NCBI GenBank assembly: GCA_020854775.1
Contig: JAHKLZ010000005.1
Span: 183,736 to 247,735 of the forward strand
Length of the DNA stretch: 64,000 bases
Origin: Candidatus Woesearchaeota archaeon
GTDB taxonomy: Archaea > Nanobdellota > Nanobdellia > Woesearchaeales > 21-14-0-10-32-9
Direction of reading: 5' to 3'
The notes under the pieces were generated by a model that saw nothing but the letters and a program-made list of their open reading frames with translations, was not told the DNA's origin and ran no database searches. The position numbers and the translations under genes are program-made. Below are positions 9,627-18,301 of this stretch, in pieces (within the stretch, counting starts at the first letter, position 1; each line of letters starts with the position of its first letter).

Positions 9627-9928
9627 GTAGGGCAGTGCGTGACCGTCCATTTATTGGAGGAAAGTCCGCTCACCGAGAATGTCACTCACTTTTTTGTGAG
9701 ATCCTGAAAAGGATGGCAACCACTCAGAAAAGAGACCCCTCATATCCGGGATGATAGATGCGAAGGCTTAGGTGACTAAGCTGAGTTAACCTCTTGACTT
9801 TGTTTATGAGAATGGATGAAACTGTGAGTCCTTGACTGGTGCAACTCTTTGGAGAGGCTTAGTAGAATGTCACGAATAACCCTTCCATTTTATGGGGGTT
9901 GACAGAAAGCGGCTTATAACTGTCCTAC
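9627..9928 (+). ncRNA. rnpB: RNase P RNA (archaeal)
   Basis: The conserved RNase P core is present: CR-I GGAGGAAAGTCCGC at 9656-9669 and CR-V ACAGAAAGCGGCTTATAACT at 9902-9921, whose ends pair to form P4. The flanking P1 helix pairs GTAGGGCAG (9627-9635) with CTGTCCTAC (9920-9928), nine pairs with one wobble. At about 302 nt it fits archaeal type A RNAs. It forms the catalytic core of the enzyme that matures tRNA 5' ends. Its last bases overlap the stop codon of the convergent gene. Confidence 0.95.
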
Positions 9929-11289
9929 TCTTGTTTTTCTATGTATTTGTATATTTGTACTTGTTCGTTGTCAAATATTTTTATGAATTGTTCGCTGTGT
10001 TGTAAGAAGAATTGTAGTCCTTCTTCTCTTCCTATCCATGTTCCTCCGTTTTTCATTTTTTCGTGTATGAATATGTATTCTATGTTGTTTTCGTTTAGTA
10101 ATTGTTGTAATTCGCTTAGTTTTCTTGCGTAGAATATTTGATTTGCTATGTCTATTTTTTCGTTTTGTTTATTTTTTTGAGTGTTTCCATCTAAGAATGT
10201 TTGTTTTTGTGATAAGTATTGTATCATGAATCCTTTGTTTTCTGTGCTTAGGACTTGGTTTTCTGTTTTTATTGATGCTAAGAATTTTGATGCTTCTACT
10301 TCTTGTTTGCTTATTTGTGTTAGTTGTGTGTTTATTGTTATTATTGCTGAAAATAATATTATGTAGAATATTAGGAGTATCGCTATTTGTTTTATTTTTT
10401 TTAGTTCCCATTCCATTGTTAATAATTGGTTCATTCCTATTCCTGCAAATATTGCTAGTGCTAATGCGAATATCAGTCTTATTTCTGGTATGAATAAAGA
10501 AATTATTAGTCCTGTTGTTAGTGATGTTGTTATTATTGTTCTTTCTTTTCCTTTTTCCCACCATGCAAATAGTCCTATCGCGCTTAGTATTATTAATGGT
10601 ATTGAGTATCCGTTCATACTTCCTAGTTCTATTAAAACGTTGTCTAGTATTGTTCTTTGTATGTTTATGAATAAGTCCAGTGTTAAGAAATATATTGCAA
10701 GAGATATTATTGATATTAGTAGCGTTAGTTTTATTGTTTTGTTTTGTTTTTTTAGTAATAATTCTGTTATTAGGAATATTGTGAATATTATTCCTAGTAT
10801 TGGATTTATGAAAGTCATTAGTATTAGAGGTATGCTTGTTGTGTATGTTTTTTTCATGTATAATATTATTGTGAGTAGTAATAGTGGAAATGCTAAATTG
10901 TCAGGGTTTAGTGTTGTGAATTTGTATAGAAATATAGGAGTTAATGAAAATAATAGTAATGCTAATACTATTTCGTTGTCCGATAAATTTAGTTTTCTTA
11001 GTATTATGAATATTAGTATTATTGTTAGTATTCCTGTTATTAAAGGTATTATGAATGCTATTCCTACGTCGTTTAAAGGTATTTTTTTTAATAATACGTG
11101 AAATGGGTTGTTATTTGTTATTTGTTTGTGTAGTGGTTCTTGTTGTATTTGATTTACTTGTATTAGATTAAGGTATGTTTCTTCTGATGTGAATGTTTTT
11201 TCTGTGAATCCTGTTTTTAGAGTCATAGGTAATATTAATAATAAGAATATTACTATTAGGATTGCTGTTTGTATTTTTTTGTCTTTCAT
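9925..11289 (-). CDS. polytopic membrane protein, GT-C glycosyltransferase-like
   Basis: The 454-residue protein is almost entirely hydrophobic, with about ten membrane segments and a short soluble C-terminal tail (IEYIFIHEKM, QFFLQHSEQF). It sits 16 nt downstream of another protein of the same plan. That plan (many helices, a first extracellular loop with an acidic residue, SEETYLNL here, and a small C-terminal domain) is typical of GT-C transferases of the PMT/oligosaccharyltransferase type, which use polyprenyl-phosphate sugars. No diagnostic sequence is visible, so the function is inferred. Its TAG stop lies inside the 3' end of the RNase P RNA. Confidence 0.6.
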   Translation of the reverse strand: MKDKKIQTAILIVIFLLLILPMTLKTGFTEKTFTSEETYLNLIQVNQIQQEPLHKQITNNNPFHVLLKKIPLNDVGIAFIIPLITGILTIILIFIILRKLNLSDNEIVLALLLFSLTPIFLYKFTTLNPDNLAFPLLLLTIILYMKKTYTTSIPLILMTFINPILGIIFTIFLITELLLKKQNKTIKLTLLISIISLAIYFLTLDLFINIQRTILDNVLIELGSMNGYSIPLIILSAIGLFAWWEKGKERTIITTSLTTGLIISLFIPEIRLIFALALAIFAGIGMNQLLTMEWELKKIKQIAILLIFYIILFSAIITINTQLTQISKQEVEASKFLASIKTENQVLSTENKGFMIQYLSQKQTFLDGNTQKNKQNEKIDIANQIFYARKLSELQQLLNENNIEYIFIHEKMKNGGTWIGREEGLQFFLQHSEQFIKIFDNEQVQIYKYIEKQE

Positions 11290-11305
11290 TTTTTTATTCT
11301 CATTG

Positions 11306-12808
11306 TTATTCTATTAGTGTGACTACGCAGTTAACGCTGAATATTTCTGTTTTTGATTGTTCTCCTTCATATATTTTTTTTATACAGTCGTTGTCTTCGT
11401 AAAATAGGTTTGTTATTTTTTCTTTATTTTTTGCGTGTTCAGATAATAATATGTAGTCTACTGAATAATAGTTTAGTTTTGTTAAAGCAGGTATTAAGAA
11501 TCGATCATCATATATTTTTTTTGTTTCTCTGTATCTTAAGTCTATGTTTTTTATTAATAAAAAGTTTTGATCTATGACATTTTTTCTTTGCGCGTAGTAG
11601 CTCATTGCTGAGCTTTCTTCTGGTAGTGCTAGTATTGTAGCGTTTTTGTTTGTGTTTTGTTTTATCCATTCGAATGCTTCTTTGTCGTTTTCTGTTGGTA
11701 CTTTTGATGCTTCGTAGAATGAATATGTTAGTGCTGGTATAAATGATGTTAATATTAGTATTATTATCAAAGTTTTTGTTAGGGTTTTTGTTATTTTGAA
11801 TTTTAGATTCTCTGCATAATTTAGGGTTTTTCCAAGAGTTCCTGATGCTAATATACTCATTGTTACTCCTAAGAACATTAGTCCTATGTATATGTTTATT
11901 AGTTTAAACCATAATAAGAAAAAGAATGTTATACATATTGATATTAGCATAGTTACTGATTTTTTTCTTGATGAAAATACTGAGTCGTAAATGGTTATTA
12001 CTCCGAATAGTAATGGTATTGTTCCTATCCAGTATAGGCTTTCTATGAATGTTAGTTCTTTGTATATTTCTAGTATTAGTTGTATTGGTACGTTTTGGTA
12101 TATTGCTGCTGATCCGTGTGTTGTTATTGCTTGTTTGTATATTGTTAGATTAGACCATACTATTAGGAATATTGAGAATAGTAGTAGTTCTGGTTCTTTT
12201 GAGCTTTTTTTGAATCCTTGTATTTTTAGTAGTGCTACGTATATTAGTAAGCTGAATGCTAGTATTAGTGAGGATGCGTGTGATAGTGCTAGTATTATTA
12301 GGCAAGTTAATAGTTTCCATAAGTTTTCTGAGTTGCTTACTGTTTTTAGGAAGTAGTATGCTGATAAGAAAAATAAAGGTATTACTAAGGAGTATATTGA
12401 TGCGTTGTTTATTGTGTTTGAGAAGTATACTGGTATTATTGCTGATGCTCCTGCTGTTATTAGTGATGCGTCTTCGTGTTTTGATAAGTGTAGTGAGAAT
12501 AGAAACACAATTATTATGATTGATGTTGCTAGTATGTTAGGTATTATTTTTAGTACTAGCATTTCTGGTATTATAAACGAGAATATTGTTAGTAAGTAGT
12601 AGTATAATGGGCTGAAAACGTTGTTTCTTCCTGAGTAGCTTAATTCGTCTTTGAATAATGGTAGTCCTGTTTCTTTTATGTTTTCTATATTCCTTAGTGT
12701 GAAATAAGCGTCGTATGTTATGTCTTCTGTTTGAAATGCTATGAATAGTCTTAGGGCTAATACTAATATGAACATGATTCCTAGTATTATTGTTGTTCTG
12801 CGTTTCAT
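11306..12808 (-). CDS. GT-C-type membrane glycosyltransferase-like protein
   Basis: ATG 12808 is preferred to an upstream GTG, because an AT-rich TATA-like box lies about 25 nt upstream of it. The protein has about 500 residues. After the first helix comes an extracellular loop with EDITYDAYFTLRNI, where the acidic and aromatic residues match the metal/lipid-donor site of GT-C enzymes. This is followed by SGRNNVFSPLYYYLL and some ten to twelve helices. The soluble C-terminus has WIKQNTNKNATILALPE, as in PMT-type archaeal proteins. A likely role is transfer of a sugar from a polyprenyl phosphate during surface glycosylation. It forms an operon with the next gene. Confidence 0.7.
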   Translation of the reverse strand: MKRRTTIILGIMFILVLALRLFIAFQTEDITYDAYFTLRNIENIKETGLPLFKDELSYSGRNNVFSPLYYYLLTIFSFIIPEMLVLKIIPNILATSIIIIVFLFSLHLSKHEDASLITAGASAIIPVYFSNTINNASIYSLVIPLFFLSAYYFLKTVSNSENLWKLLTCLIILALSHASSLILAFSLLIYVALLKIQGFKKSSKEPELLLFSIFLIVWSNLTIYKQAITTHGSAAIYQNVPIQLILEIYKELTFIESLYWIGTIPLLFGVITIYDSVFSSRKKSVTMLISICITFFFLLWFKLINIYIGLMFLGVTMSILASGTLGKTLNYAENLKFKITKTLTKTLIIILILTSFIPALTYSFYEASKVPTENDKEAFEWIKQNTNKNATILALPEESSAMSYYAQRKNVIDQNFLLIKNIDLRYRETKKIYDDRFLIPALTKLNYYSVDYILLSEHAKNKEKITNLFYEDNDCIKKIYEGEQSKTEIFSVNCVVTLIE

Positions 12809-12880
12809 GGTTTGTTGAAAAGAATATTTATTTATATATTTGATGGAATAGTTGTTTTTCACTGGTCATTTTGGGTGAAT

Positions 12881-12890
12881 ATTTAAAAAA
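12881..12890 (+). promoter_or_regulatory. TATA-like box of the truncated hel308 gene
   Basis: The sequence ATTTAAAAAA lies about 28 nt before the in-frame GTG at 12913, the spacing expected for a leaderless archaeal transcript. It matters because it suggests the RecA1-less helicase gene has its own promoter and is not simply the tail of a broken gene. Confidence 0.5.
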
Positions 12891-12912
12891 GTGTTTTGTT
12901 TTCTTTTTGTTT

Positions 12913-14475
12913 GTGATAGTTATTGATAGGGTTACTGGGGATGGTGTTGTTGATCTTTGTTTAGATGTTTCTCGTATTGGTAAGCAATGTATTGTTTTTG
13001 TTGGTACTAAGAAGAGTGCTGAGGCTTGTGCTGAGCGTGTTTCTTCTAAGCTTAGTTTTTTTGAGGAGGCTTCTGTTCTTGGTTCTAGGGTTGAGAAAGT
13101 TTTAGGTTCTCCTACTAAGCAGTGTAAGCGTTTAGGTAAGGTTTTGAGGAATGGTGTTGCTTTTCATCATTCTGGTCTTAGTAGTGTTCAGCGTCGTTTG
13201 ATTGAAGAGGGTTTTCGTTCTGGTGTTATTAGGATTATTTGTAGTACTACTACTCTTGGTGCTGGTTTGGATTTGCCTGCTTTTCGTACTATTATTAGGG
13301 ATTTGAAGCGTTTTAGTCCTGGTTGGGGTTCAGTTCCTATTCCTGTTTTGGAGTATGAGCAGATGGCTGGTAGGGCTGGTCGTCCTAGTTTTGATTCTTT
13401 TGGGGAGGCTATTTGTATTGCTTCTTCTTCTGAGGAGAAAGAATTTTTTTGGGAGGAGTATATTAATGGTTTTCCTGAGGATATTAGTTCTAAGTTGGCT
13501 GTTGAGCCTGTTCTTCGTACTTATGTTTTGTCTTTAGTTGCTTCTGGTTATGTTAGTTCTTTTTCTGGTTTAATGGATTTTTTGTCTTTGACTTTGTATG
13601 CTTTTCAGTATCAAGATTCTGATAAGTTAAAAGGAATAGTTTTGCGCGTTATTAGTTCTTTGGAAGAGTATGGTTTTATTATTTCGTCTAGAGAAAATAA
13701 TTTTTTTAGGAGTGCTTTGGAGTCTGATTTTAAGTTGGATGCTACTAGGCTTGGGCGTAGGGTTTCTGAGTTGTATTTGGATCCTTTTACTGCTTATGAA
13801 TTAATCGAGGGTTTGTTGCTTGTTAAGGATGAAGTTTCTGTTTTTGGTGTTTTGCAGTTGATTTGTGGAGTTAATGAGATGCGTCCTTTTTTTAGTCTTA
13901 GGAAAAAGGATCAGGATTTGATTGAAGAGAAGATTTTAGGGTCTGATTTTTTGGTTGAGGAGCCTAGTTCTTTTTCTGATTATTATTATGATTTTCTTGG
14001 TAGTGTTAAGACTGCTTTGGTTTTAGAGGATTGGATGGATGAGAAGTCAGAAGATTTTTTGTTTGATTCTTATGGTGTTACTCCTGGTGAGCTTAATGTT
14101 AAGGTTGAGCGGGGTAATTGGTTGTTGTATTCTTGTCAGGAGCTTTCTAAGATTGTTCCTGGTATTAAGAGGGATTTGTTGCGTCTTCATGTTATTCGTG
14201 AGCGTTTGAGTAAGGGTATTAAGGAAGAGTTGTTGCCTTTGACTAAGTTTAAGGGTGTTGGTCGTGTTCGGGCTCGTAAGTTGTTTAATAATGGTGTTAA
14301 GAACGTTAAAGATGTTAAGAGTATTGATATCAGTAGTCTTGTTGAGCTTGTTGGGGAGAGTGTTGCTTTTAGTATTAAGAAGCAAGTTGGTCAGGATTTG
14401 AGTGTTGAGAAGGTTGTTGTGAAAAAAAATAAGCGTAAAGGTCAGTTTAATTTGAATGATTTTGATAGTAAATAA
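12913..14475 (+). CDS. Hel308-type Ski2 helicase lacking the first RecA domain
   Basis: Starting at GTG 12913, the product has about 520 residues. It begins directly in the second RecA domain: motif IV (QCIVFVGTKKSAEACAERV), motif V (STTTLGAGLDLPA) and motif VI (QMAGRAGRPSFD). The winged-helix, ratchet and helix-loop-helix domains of Hel308 follow, ending with a FKGVGRVRARKLF DNA-binding motif and a Lys-rich tail. Normal Hel308 has about 700 residues; the Walker A/DExH domain is missing, and none of it lies in the 400 bases upstream. Alone it should not hydrolyse ATP. It may be one half of a split helicase, as happens in Nanoarchaeum, or a relic. Confidence 0.85.
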   Translation: MIVIDRVTGDGVVDLCLDVSRIGKQCIVFVGTKKSAEACAERVSSKLSFFEEASVLGSRVEKVLGSPTKQCKRLGKVLRNGVAFHHSGLSSVQRRLIEEGFRSGVIRIICSTTTLGAGLDLPAFRTIIRDLKRFSPGWGSVPIPVLEYEQMAGRAGRPSFDSFGEAICIASSSEEKEFFWEEYINGFPEDISSKLAVEPVLRTYVLSLVASGYVSSFSGLMDFLSLTLYAFQYQDSDKLKGIVLRVISSLEEYGFIISSRENNFFRSALESDFKLDATRLGRRVSELYLDPFTAYELIEGLLLVKDEVSVFGVLQLICGVNEMRPFFSLRKKDQDLIEEKILGSDFLVEEPSSFSDYYYDFLGSVKTALVLEDWMDEKSEDFLFDSYGVTPGELNVKVERGNWLLYSCQELSKIVPGIKRDLLRLHVIRERLSKGIKEELLPLTKFKGVGRVRARKLFNNGVKNVKDVKSIDISSLVELVGESVAFSIKKQVGQDLSVEKVVVKKNKRKGQFNLNDFDSK

Positions 14476-14593
14476 TCAAAACACATATTTTGTTACTATT
14501 AAATAGTAGTTAAAAAAGAAAAGTTTATAAGTTAATTGTTCTTCCGACAGTTAAAAATTACTTAAAAAGTACATCTTAGGAGGAGTAAAAAAA

Positions 14594-15337
14594 ATGTCAA
14601 AATTAAATAATGTCAAAATTAATTTTTTTCATAAATTAGGAGAATATTTACACAATGCATCTTTTAAAGCAAATACACATGCTAGAAAATTAGACGCATA
14701 CTCTGAACAAGAGTTTAATGCCGTTGCGATTCCAGGTTTGCCTGCAGGAGCATCTGTGGAAGCATATGAAAATTTTATGCAAATTTTGCCTAACTTAAAC
14801 ACTTATATAACTCCTCAAGGAAAATACCCCATTAATAATTCTGGAAAATCATTTTATTTAAAATTTAATGTTACAAACATACCTTTAGTTATTGGTAATT
14901 TTGCAATTCCTGATAAAGAACCTCCTCTAAAAGAAAATGTGTTTGGACATTCTAAAAATATTACTTTGAAATCCTCAAATCATGCTTTGCAAGAAATGTC
15001 TAGCGGTATGGATGGTGCTTATTTAGATTTAGTTAAAGAAAAATCGCTTTTTGATTTAGAAGAAATTGTGTTTGAGCCTCTGTTTGGAAAACCTATGAAA
15101 AATCCATTAGTCATTTTTTCAAAAAATAAAAGTGTTTTTTTATATAAATCAATTAATCAAATAGAAAAGGAATTAGAGCATCCTAATTTAATATCTTCAA
15201 ATCACATCCCTTTCTATTTGCATCATTTTTTAAATGACGTTGCAAAAGATATGCGTGAAAATATTTTTAGTTATAACACTGTGAAATTTCTTGATTTGAA
15301 TACGAATATATTGTCTAGTTATAAATCAAAAAAATAA
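14594..15337 (+). CDS. hypothetical protein, 247 aa, atypical codon use
   Basis: A strong AGGAGGAG ribosome-binding site precedes the ATG, and a TTTATAAG box lies farther upstream. The soluble protein has no family motif I recognise; it carries AIPGLPAGASVEAYENFM at about 51-68 and a His-containing segment (HIPFYLHHFLND) near the end. Its codons favour A in third position (AAA, TTA, GCA, ACA), unlike other plus-strand genes here, which favour T. That points to recent arrival or inversion. It lies upstream of a broken acetyltransferase gene and may have come with it. Confidence 0.65.
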   Translation: MSKLNNVKINFFHKLGEYLHNASFKANTHARKLDAYSEQEFNAVAIPGLPAGASVEAYENFMQILPNLNTYITPQGKYPINNSGKSFYLKFNVTNIPLVIGNFAIPDKEPPLKENVFGHSKNITLKSSNHALQEMSSGMDGAYLDLVKEKSLFDLEEIVFEPLFGKPMKNPLVIFSKNKSVFLYKSINQIEKELEHPNLISSNHIPFYLHHFLNDVAKDMRENIFSYNTVKFLDLNTNILSSYKSKK

Positions 15338-15353
15338 TTTTTAAAAACGTAAA

Positions 15354-15989
15354 ATGTCAAATAAAAATCCTTTAATAAGACATTATAAGCCAGAAGATAG
15401 GCAATCTATTAGAGATATTTGTGCAGAGACTGGGCTGTGGGGAGAACCTATTGATTCTTTTTTTCAAGATAGAGCTCTTTTTTCCGAATTGATTGTGGAT
15501 CCTTATTTGCGTTTTTAACCCGAGCACGCTTTAGTTGTTGAAGATAAAGGCAAAGTTGTTGGTTACATGATTGGTGCTTTAAATAAGAATTTACATATTT
15601 TAAAGTCAGCATCTAAGCTTATTGGACGATATGTTTTAGGTCATTATAACAATCATGAATCTAGTAAGCATTTTGTGAAGTGGTCTTTTACTGAAGCTAT
15701 TAAAGAAGCTCCGAAGCATCCTAATGTGCCTGCTCATTTGCATTTAAACATGCTTCCTAATTATAGAGGAAAATCGCTTGGGTTAGAATTACTTACTAGT
15801 TTCGAGTCAATGGTTAGAGATGCTGGGCAAAACCAATATTATGGTGAATTATTTTCTTCTAATAGTAAGCGTTATGAGTCGCTTTATGAAAGATTAGGTT
15901 TTGAGATTTTTGATAAAAAGAAAAACACTATGTTTGGTGATTTTTTTGGCGAAGATATTTACACTTTGTGCATCACTAAGAAACTTTAA
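15354..15989 (+). pseudogene. GNAT acetyltransferase interrupted by an in-frame TAA
   Basis: From ATG 15354 the frame reads as a GNAT protein of about 211 residues, broken once by TAA at 15516-15518 (codon 55). The frame before the stop (RHYKPEDRQSIRDICAETG) and after it (PEHALVVEDKGKVVGYMIG) is one continuous N-terminal GNAT domain. The acetyl-CoA motif NYRGKSLGLELL appears later. The residue lost at codon 55 sits in LRF-x-PEHALVV, where Tyr would be natural, so a single base change is enough to explain the break. The downstream part could restart at ATG 15567 (140 residues) but would lack the first strands. The gene is a recent pseudogene or a sequencing error. Confidence 0.75.
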
Positions 15990-16387
15990 TTAATTATTTG
16001 TTTTTTAATTTCATCTACATTTAGTTCTTTTTTTCTTCCGTGAAACCATAAGTCTAAGCCGTCTTCTTTATATCTTGGCACTACGTGAAAGTGTATATGC
16101 TCTACTGTTTGTTGTGCATCTTTTCCTGATGCGTTCACTACATTTATTCCTGTCGCGTTCAATTTTTCTTGTAATTTCTTTGCTATTTTTTTTGTTGTCA
16201 CAATTATGTTTTTCAGTGCTTCTTCTGTTACGTCTTGTAAGTTTTCGTAGTGTTTTTTTGGTATTACTAAAGAATGTCCTTTACTTGCAGGATTTATATC
16301 CAATATTACTATTGTTTCTTCATCTTCGTATATCTTATGTGCTTGTATTTCTTGTTTTATTATTTTACAAAATATGCAATTTTCCAT
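15986..16387 (-). CDS. HIT-family nucleotide hydrolase
   Basis: The 133-residue protein shows the histidine-triad motif HIHFHVVPR near residues 97-105, the N-terminal CIFCKII pair of cysteines, and GHSLVIPKKHYENL. HIT proteins cleave or transfer AMP from dinucleotides or aminoacyl/lysyl-AMP (HINT type), in the cytosol. Length is normal for the HINT/Hit branch. It is intact, unlike both of its flanking neighbours, and its stop codon overlaps the end of the GNAT pseudogene by 4 nt. Confidence 0.95.
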   Translation of the reverse strand: MENCIFCKIIKQEIQAHKIYEDEETIVILDINPASKGHSLVIPKKHYENLQDVTEEALKNIIVTTKKIAKKLQEKLNATGINVVNASGKDAQQTVEHIHFHVVPRYKEDGLDLWFHGRKKELNVDEIKKQIIN

Positions 16388-16540
16388 CTTAATTATTTGT
16401 TTTTATTTTTGTTTTTATAAATTTTTTATTATTTTGTTATAATGCTGTTCTAGTACAACAATGTTTATATAATTTAAAATGAATAAATTATAATACTGGT
16501 ATACAAAAAACATTCGTTACCTTTTTTGAAGGTGTAAACC

Positions 16541-16834
16541 ATAAAAAAACTAAACAAGCACGACCGTTACGTCGAGAAACTTGTAAGGCAATTACGGCCT
16601 GATTATGATGATATTTCTACCCATCTAAGACTTGAGAAAAAGAAAAGAATTATTGGTGAAGTTGATGTTGTTGCTAAGCGAGGAGATGAATTGCATCTTT
16701 ATGAAGTTAAGTGTTCTTATAGGATTGTTAAAGCTAGGAAGCAATTAACTAAGTTTAAGAAAATTATGCGTCATCATAATACGAGTTGTTTTTTTTATTT
16801 TGGTGCAGGCAATAAAATTGTTGAGATTTGTTGA
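16541..16834 (+). CDS. small PD-(D/E)XK nuclease-like protein, apparent ATA start
   Basis: The frame opens after TAA at 16535-16537 and has no ATG, GTG or TTG before the catalytic core. ATA at 16541 lies 6 nt after GGTG (16531-16534), so ATA is the best start candidate (97 residues). The core shows GEVDVVAKRGDELHLYEVKCS, the E-x-D...E-x-K pattern of PD-(D/E)XK nucleases, preceded by a basic helix (HDRYVEKLVRQLRP). Such small proteins are restriction- or Holliday-resolvase-like. Its end overlaps that of the convergent HD-domain pseudogene by 40 nt. It may be an ATG mutated to ATA, with reduced expression. Confidence 0.65.
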   Translation: MKKLNKHDRYVEKLVRQLRPDYDDISTHLRLEKKKRIIGEVDVVAKRGDELHLYEVKCSYRIVKARKQLTKFKKIMRHHNTSCFFYFGAGNKIVEIC

Positions 16835-17535
16835 TTTTTTTCTATTAAATAATTCATATATGGCGCTATTTCAAATTCCATATTAATTTTTTTATCTACG
16901 TATTTTGCATAAGGTAACCAATTATTTATTACATTATTAATGAATATTTCTTGTCTTCTTTCCGCGGACACATTATTTTTTGGTTTCATATATTGTGTTG
17001 TTTCTAAGTTATGACTTATGTCTGCTAATTTTAATATTATTGGGTCATATGTTCCTAGTTCTTTAGTTTTTGTTAGTATTTTTTTCTTTTGTGTAAAGTC
17101 TCTTTTTGTTCTGTCTTCTTAGAATATAGATACTGAATCTATTATTTCTGAGACTTTTTCTTTAAATCTTGAATTTATATTGTTTAATTCATCTATTCCT
17201 TGATGTTCAGGTACATCATGCAGTAATCCCGACACTACTAAGTATAAAGGTCTGTTCCACGTTGCTAGTAAGTACGCTGTTGATACTGGATGAACTGCGT
17301 AAGGTAATCCGTTATCTCTGTAATCTCCAAGATGTTTTTTTATTGCGTATTCTAGTCCTTTTTTAAAGAAATCTTCTTGGGTTTCTGAGAAAACTTGTTC
17401 GTAGTCTTGCCCTATAATTATATTTGTTATTTCAGGCATTAATACTTTGTAATTATCTTCGTTTGTTTTTTCGAATATTTCATTTATTAACGAGAGCCCT
17501 TTTTCTATTTTTTGCCATAATTCCATTTGATACAT
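16795..17535 (-). pseudogene. HD-domain (RelA/SpoT hydrolase-like) protein interrupted by TAA
   Basis: One reading frame of about 247 codons is broken only by TAA at 17119-17121. Before the stop are PYAVHPVSTAYLLA and SGLLHDVPEH, which carry the metal-binding His and HD pair of ppGpp-hydrolase/MESH1-like domains. After it are KLADISHNLETTQYM, the next metal site, and a helical tail. Both halves are needed for the fold, so the protein should be inactive unless the stop is read through. SIF-stop-EDRTKRD suggests loss of a Lys, Gln or Glu codon by one substitution. Probable original role: hydrolysis of an alarmone-like nucleotide. Confidence 0.75.
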
Positions 17536-17648
17536 CAAAGATTATTTATTATTGATTCTCAAATTATTAGTTTGACTTAATCTAATATTATAAAGAAATA
17601 TTGTTAGATTTAAAACATTTTTTGATATTTACTGAATCGTAGTTATTC

Positions 17649-18113
17649 TTAATTTAAATCCCATTTGTTGTCAGTTATAAAATGTAAATTTTTTATCACT
17701 TTCCCATCTGTTTTTTGTTTTATTTCTTCTCCTGAATAAAGTGTTTCTCCTACAACTAAAGGTTTTTTATTTTTTTCATCCACTATAACTATTATTTCTC
17801 CTTTTCTTATGTTTTCATCTAAATCAGTTATTCCTGGTTTCATTACGTCTGCGCCGTTGCAAATGAATTTTATAGCACCCATATCAACAGTTATTGTTTT
17901 TAGAAATTGTTCTTTCAGCAATAACTTCAGCAAAGGTATTGGTTTTTCTTTTTCGAAGAAAAATACTGGTTCTTTATTTAGTTTTATGTGTTTTATAGGG
18001 TTTTGTGTTATTTGAATTAAATCTTTTTTATTAAAGAATTCTTTTCCATACAAATCGTTAAGTGTTTGATTTAGTTGTTTTATTTCTGATTTGTTTAGTG
18101 TTTTTGAACTCAT
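17649..18113 (-). CDS. PUA-domain protein, MCT-1/Tma20-like
   Basis: ATG 18113 is preferred, because the longer frame runs back through an AT-rich promoter-like stretch. The 154-residue product has an N-terminal pre-PUA domain (LNQTLNDLYGKEFF) and a C-terminal PUA domain with VDMGAIKFICNGADVMKPGI and KNKKPLVVGETLYSGEEI. Archaeal and eukaryotic proteins of this type (MCT-1, Tma20) bind RNA and act with the small ribosomal subunit in translation or recycling. It is divergent from uS15, which suits a translation role. Confidence 0.88.
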   Translation of the reverse strand: MSSKTLNKSEIKQLNQTLNDLYGKEFFNKKDLIQITQNPIKHIKLNKEPVFFFEKEKPIPLLKLLLKEQFLKTITVDMGAIKFICNGADVMKPGITDLDENIRKGEIIVIVDEKNKKPLVVGETLYSGEEIKQKTDGKVIKNLHFITDNKWDLN

Positions 18114-18199
18114 ATTTTTCTTATAAGAAGAAGTAATATAAAAACATTTATAAAAAAAACTTGGTTTCTTTTGTTTGATGGATAAGTCGGTCAATTATT

Positions 18200-18227
18200 G
18201 GCTTGCTTAAACCGGAGAGTTAAAGCC
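18200..18227 (+). promoter_or_regulatory. possible hairpin in the region upstream of uS15
   Basis: GGCTT/AAGCC plus TAA/TTA form an eight-pair stem with a three-base GCT bulge about 75-100 nt before the uS15 start. A second pairing, CGGAG (18213-18217) with CTCCG (18270-18274), is mutually exclusive with its loop staying free. Some ribosomal protein genes are autoregulated through leader structures, but whether this stretch is transcribed is unknown, so this is only a suggestion. Confidence 0.2.
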
Positions 18228-18301
18228 TTTTGGTTTTTATTCGAAATACTTGTTTTTACGAGTTTTTTTCTCCGTCCAGTACAATTAAAAGGTGAAATAT
18301 T

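Noticed and set aside
15516-15518. Pyrrolysine or other stop readthrough in the GNAT and HD genes
   Set aside because: Pyrrolysine uses TAG, and both interruptions are TAA, the normal stop for many genes in this window.
16493-16503. Shared ATACTGGTAT near two promoters (16.49 kb and 52.88 kb)
   Set aside because: Only ten bases, and the two sites sit at different distances from their TATA boxes, so chance is a fair explanation.
18200-18285. H/ACA or C/D box guide RNA upstream of uS15
   Set aside because: No C (RTGATGA) and D (CTGA) pair, and the only ACA is not at the correct distance from a long stem.
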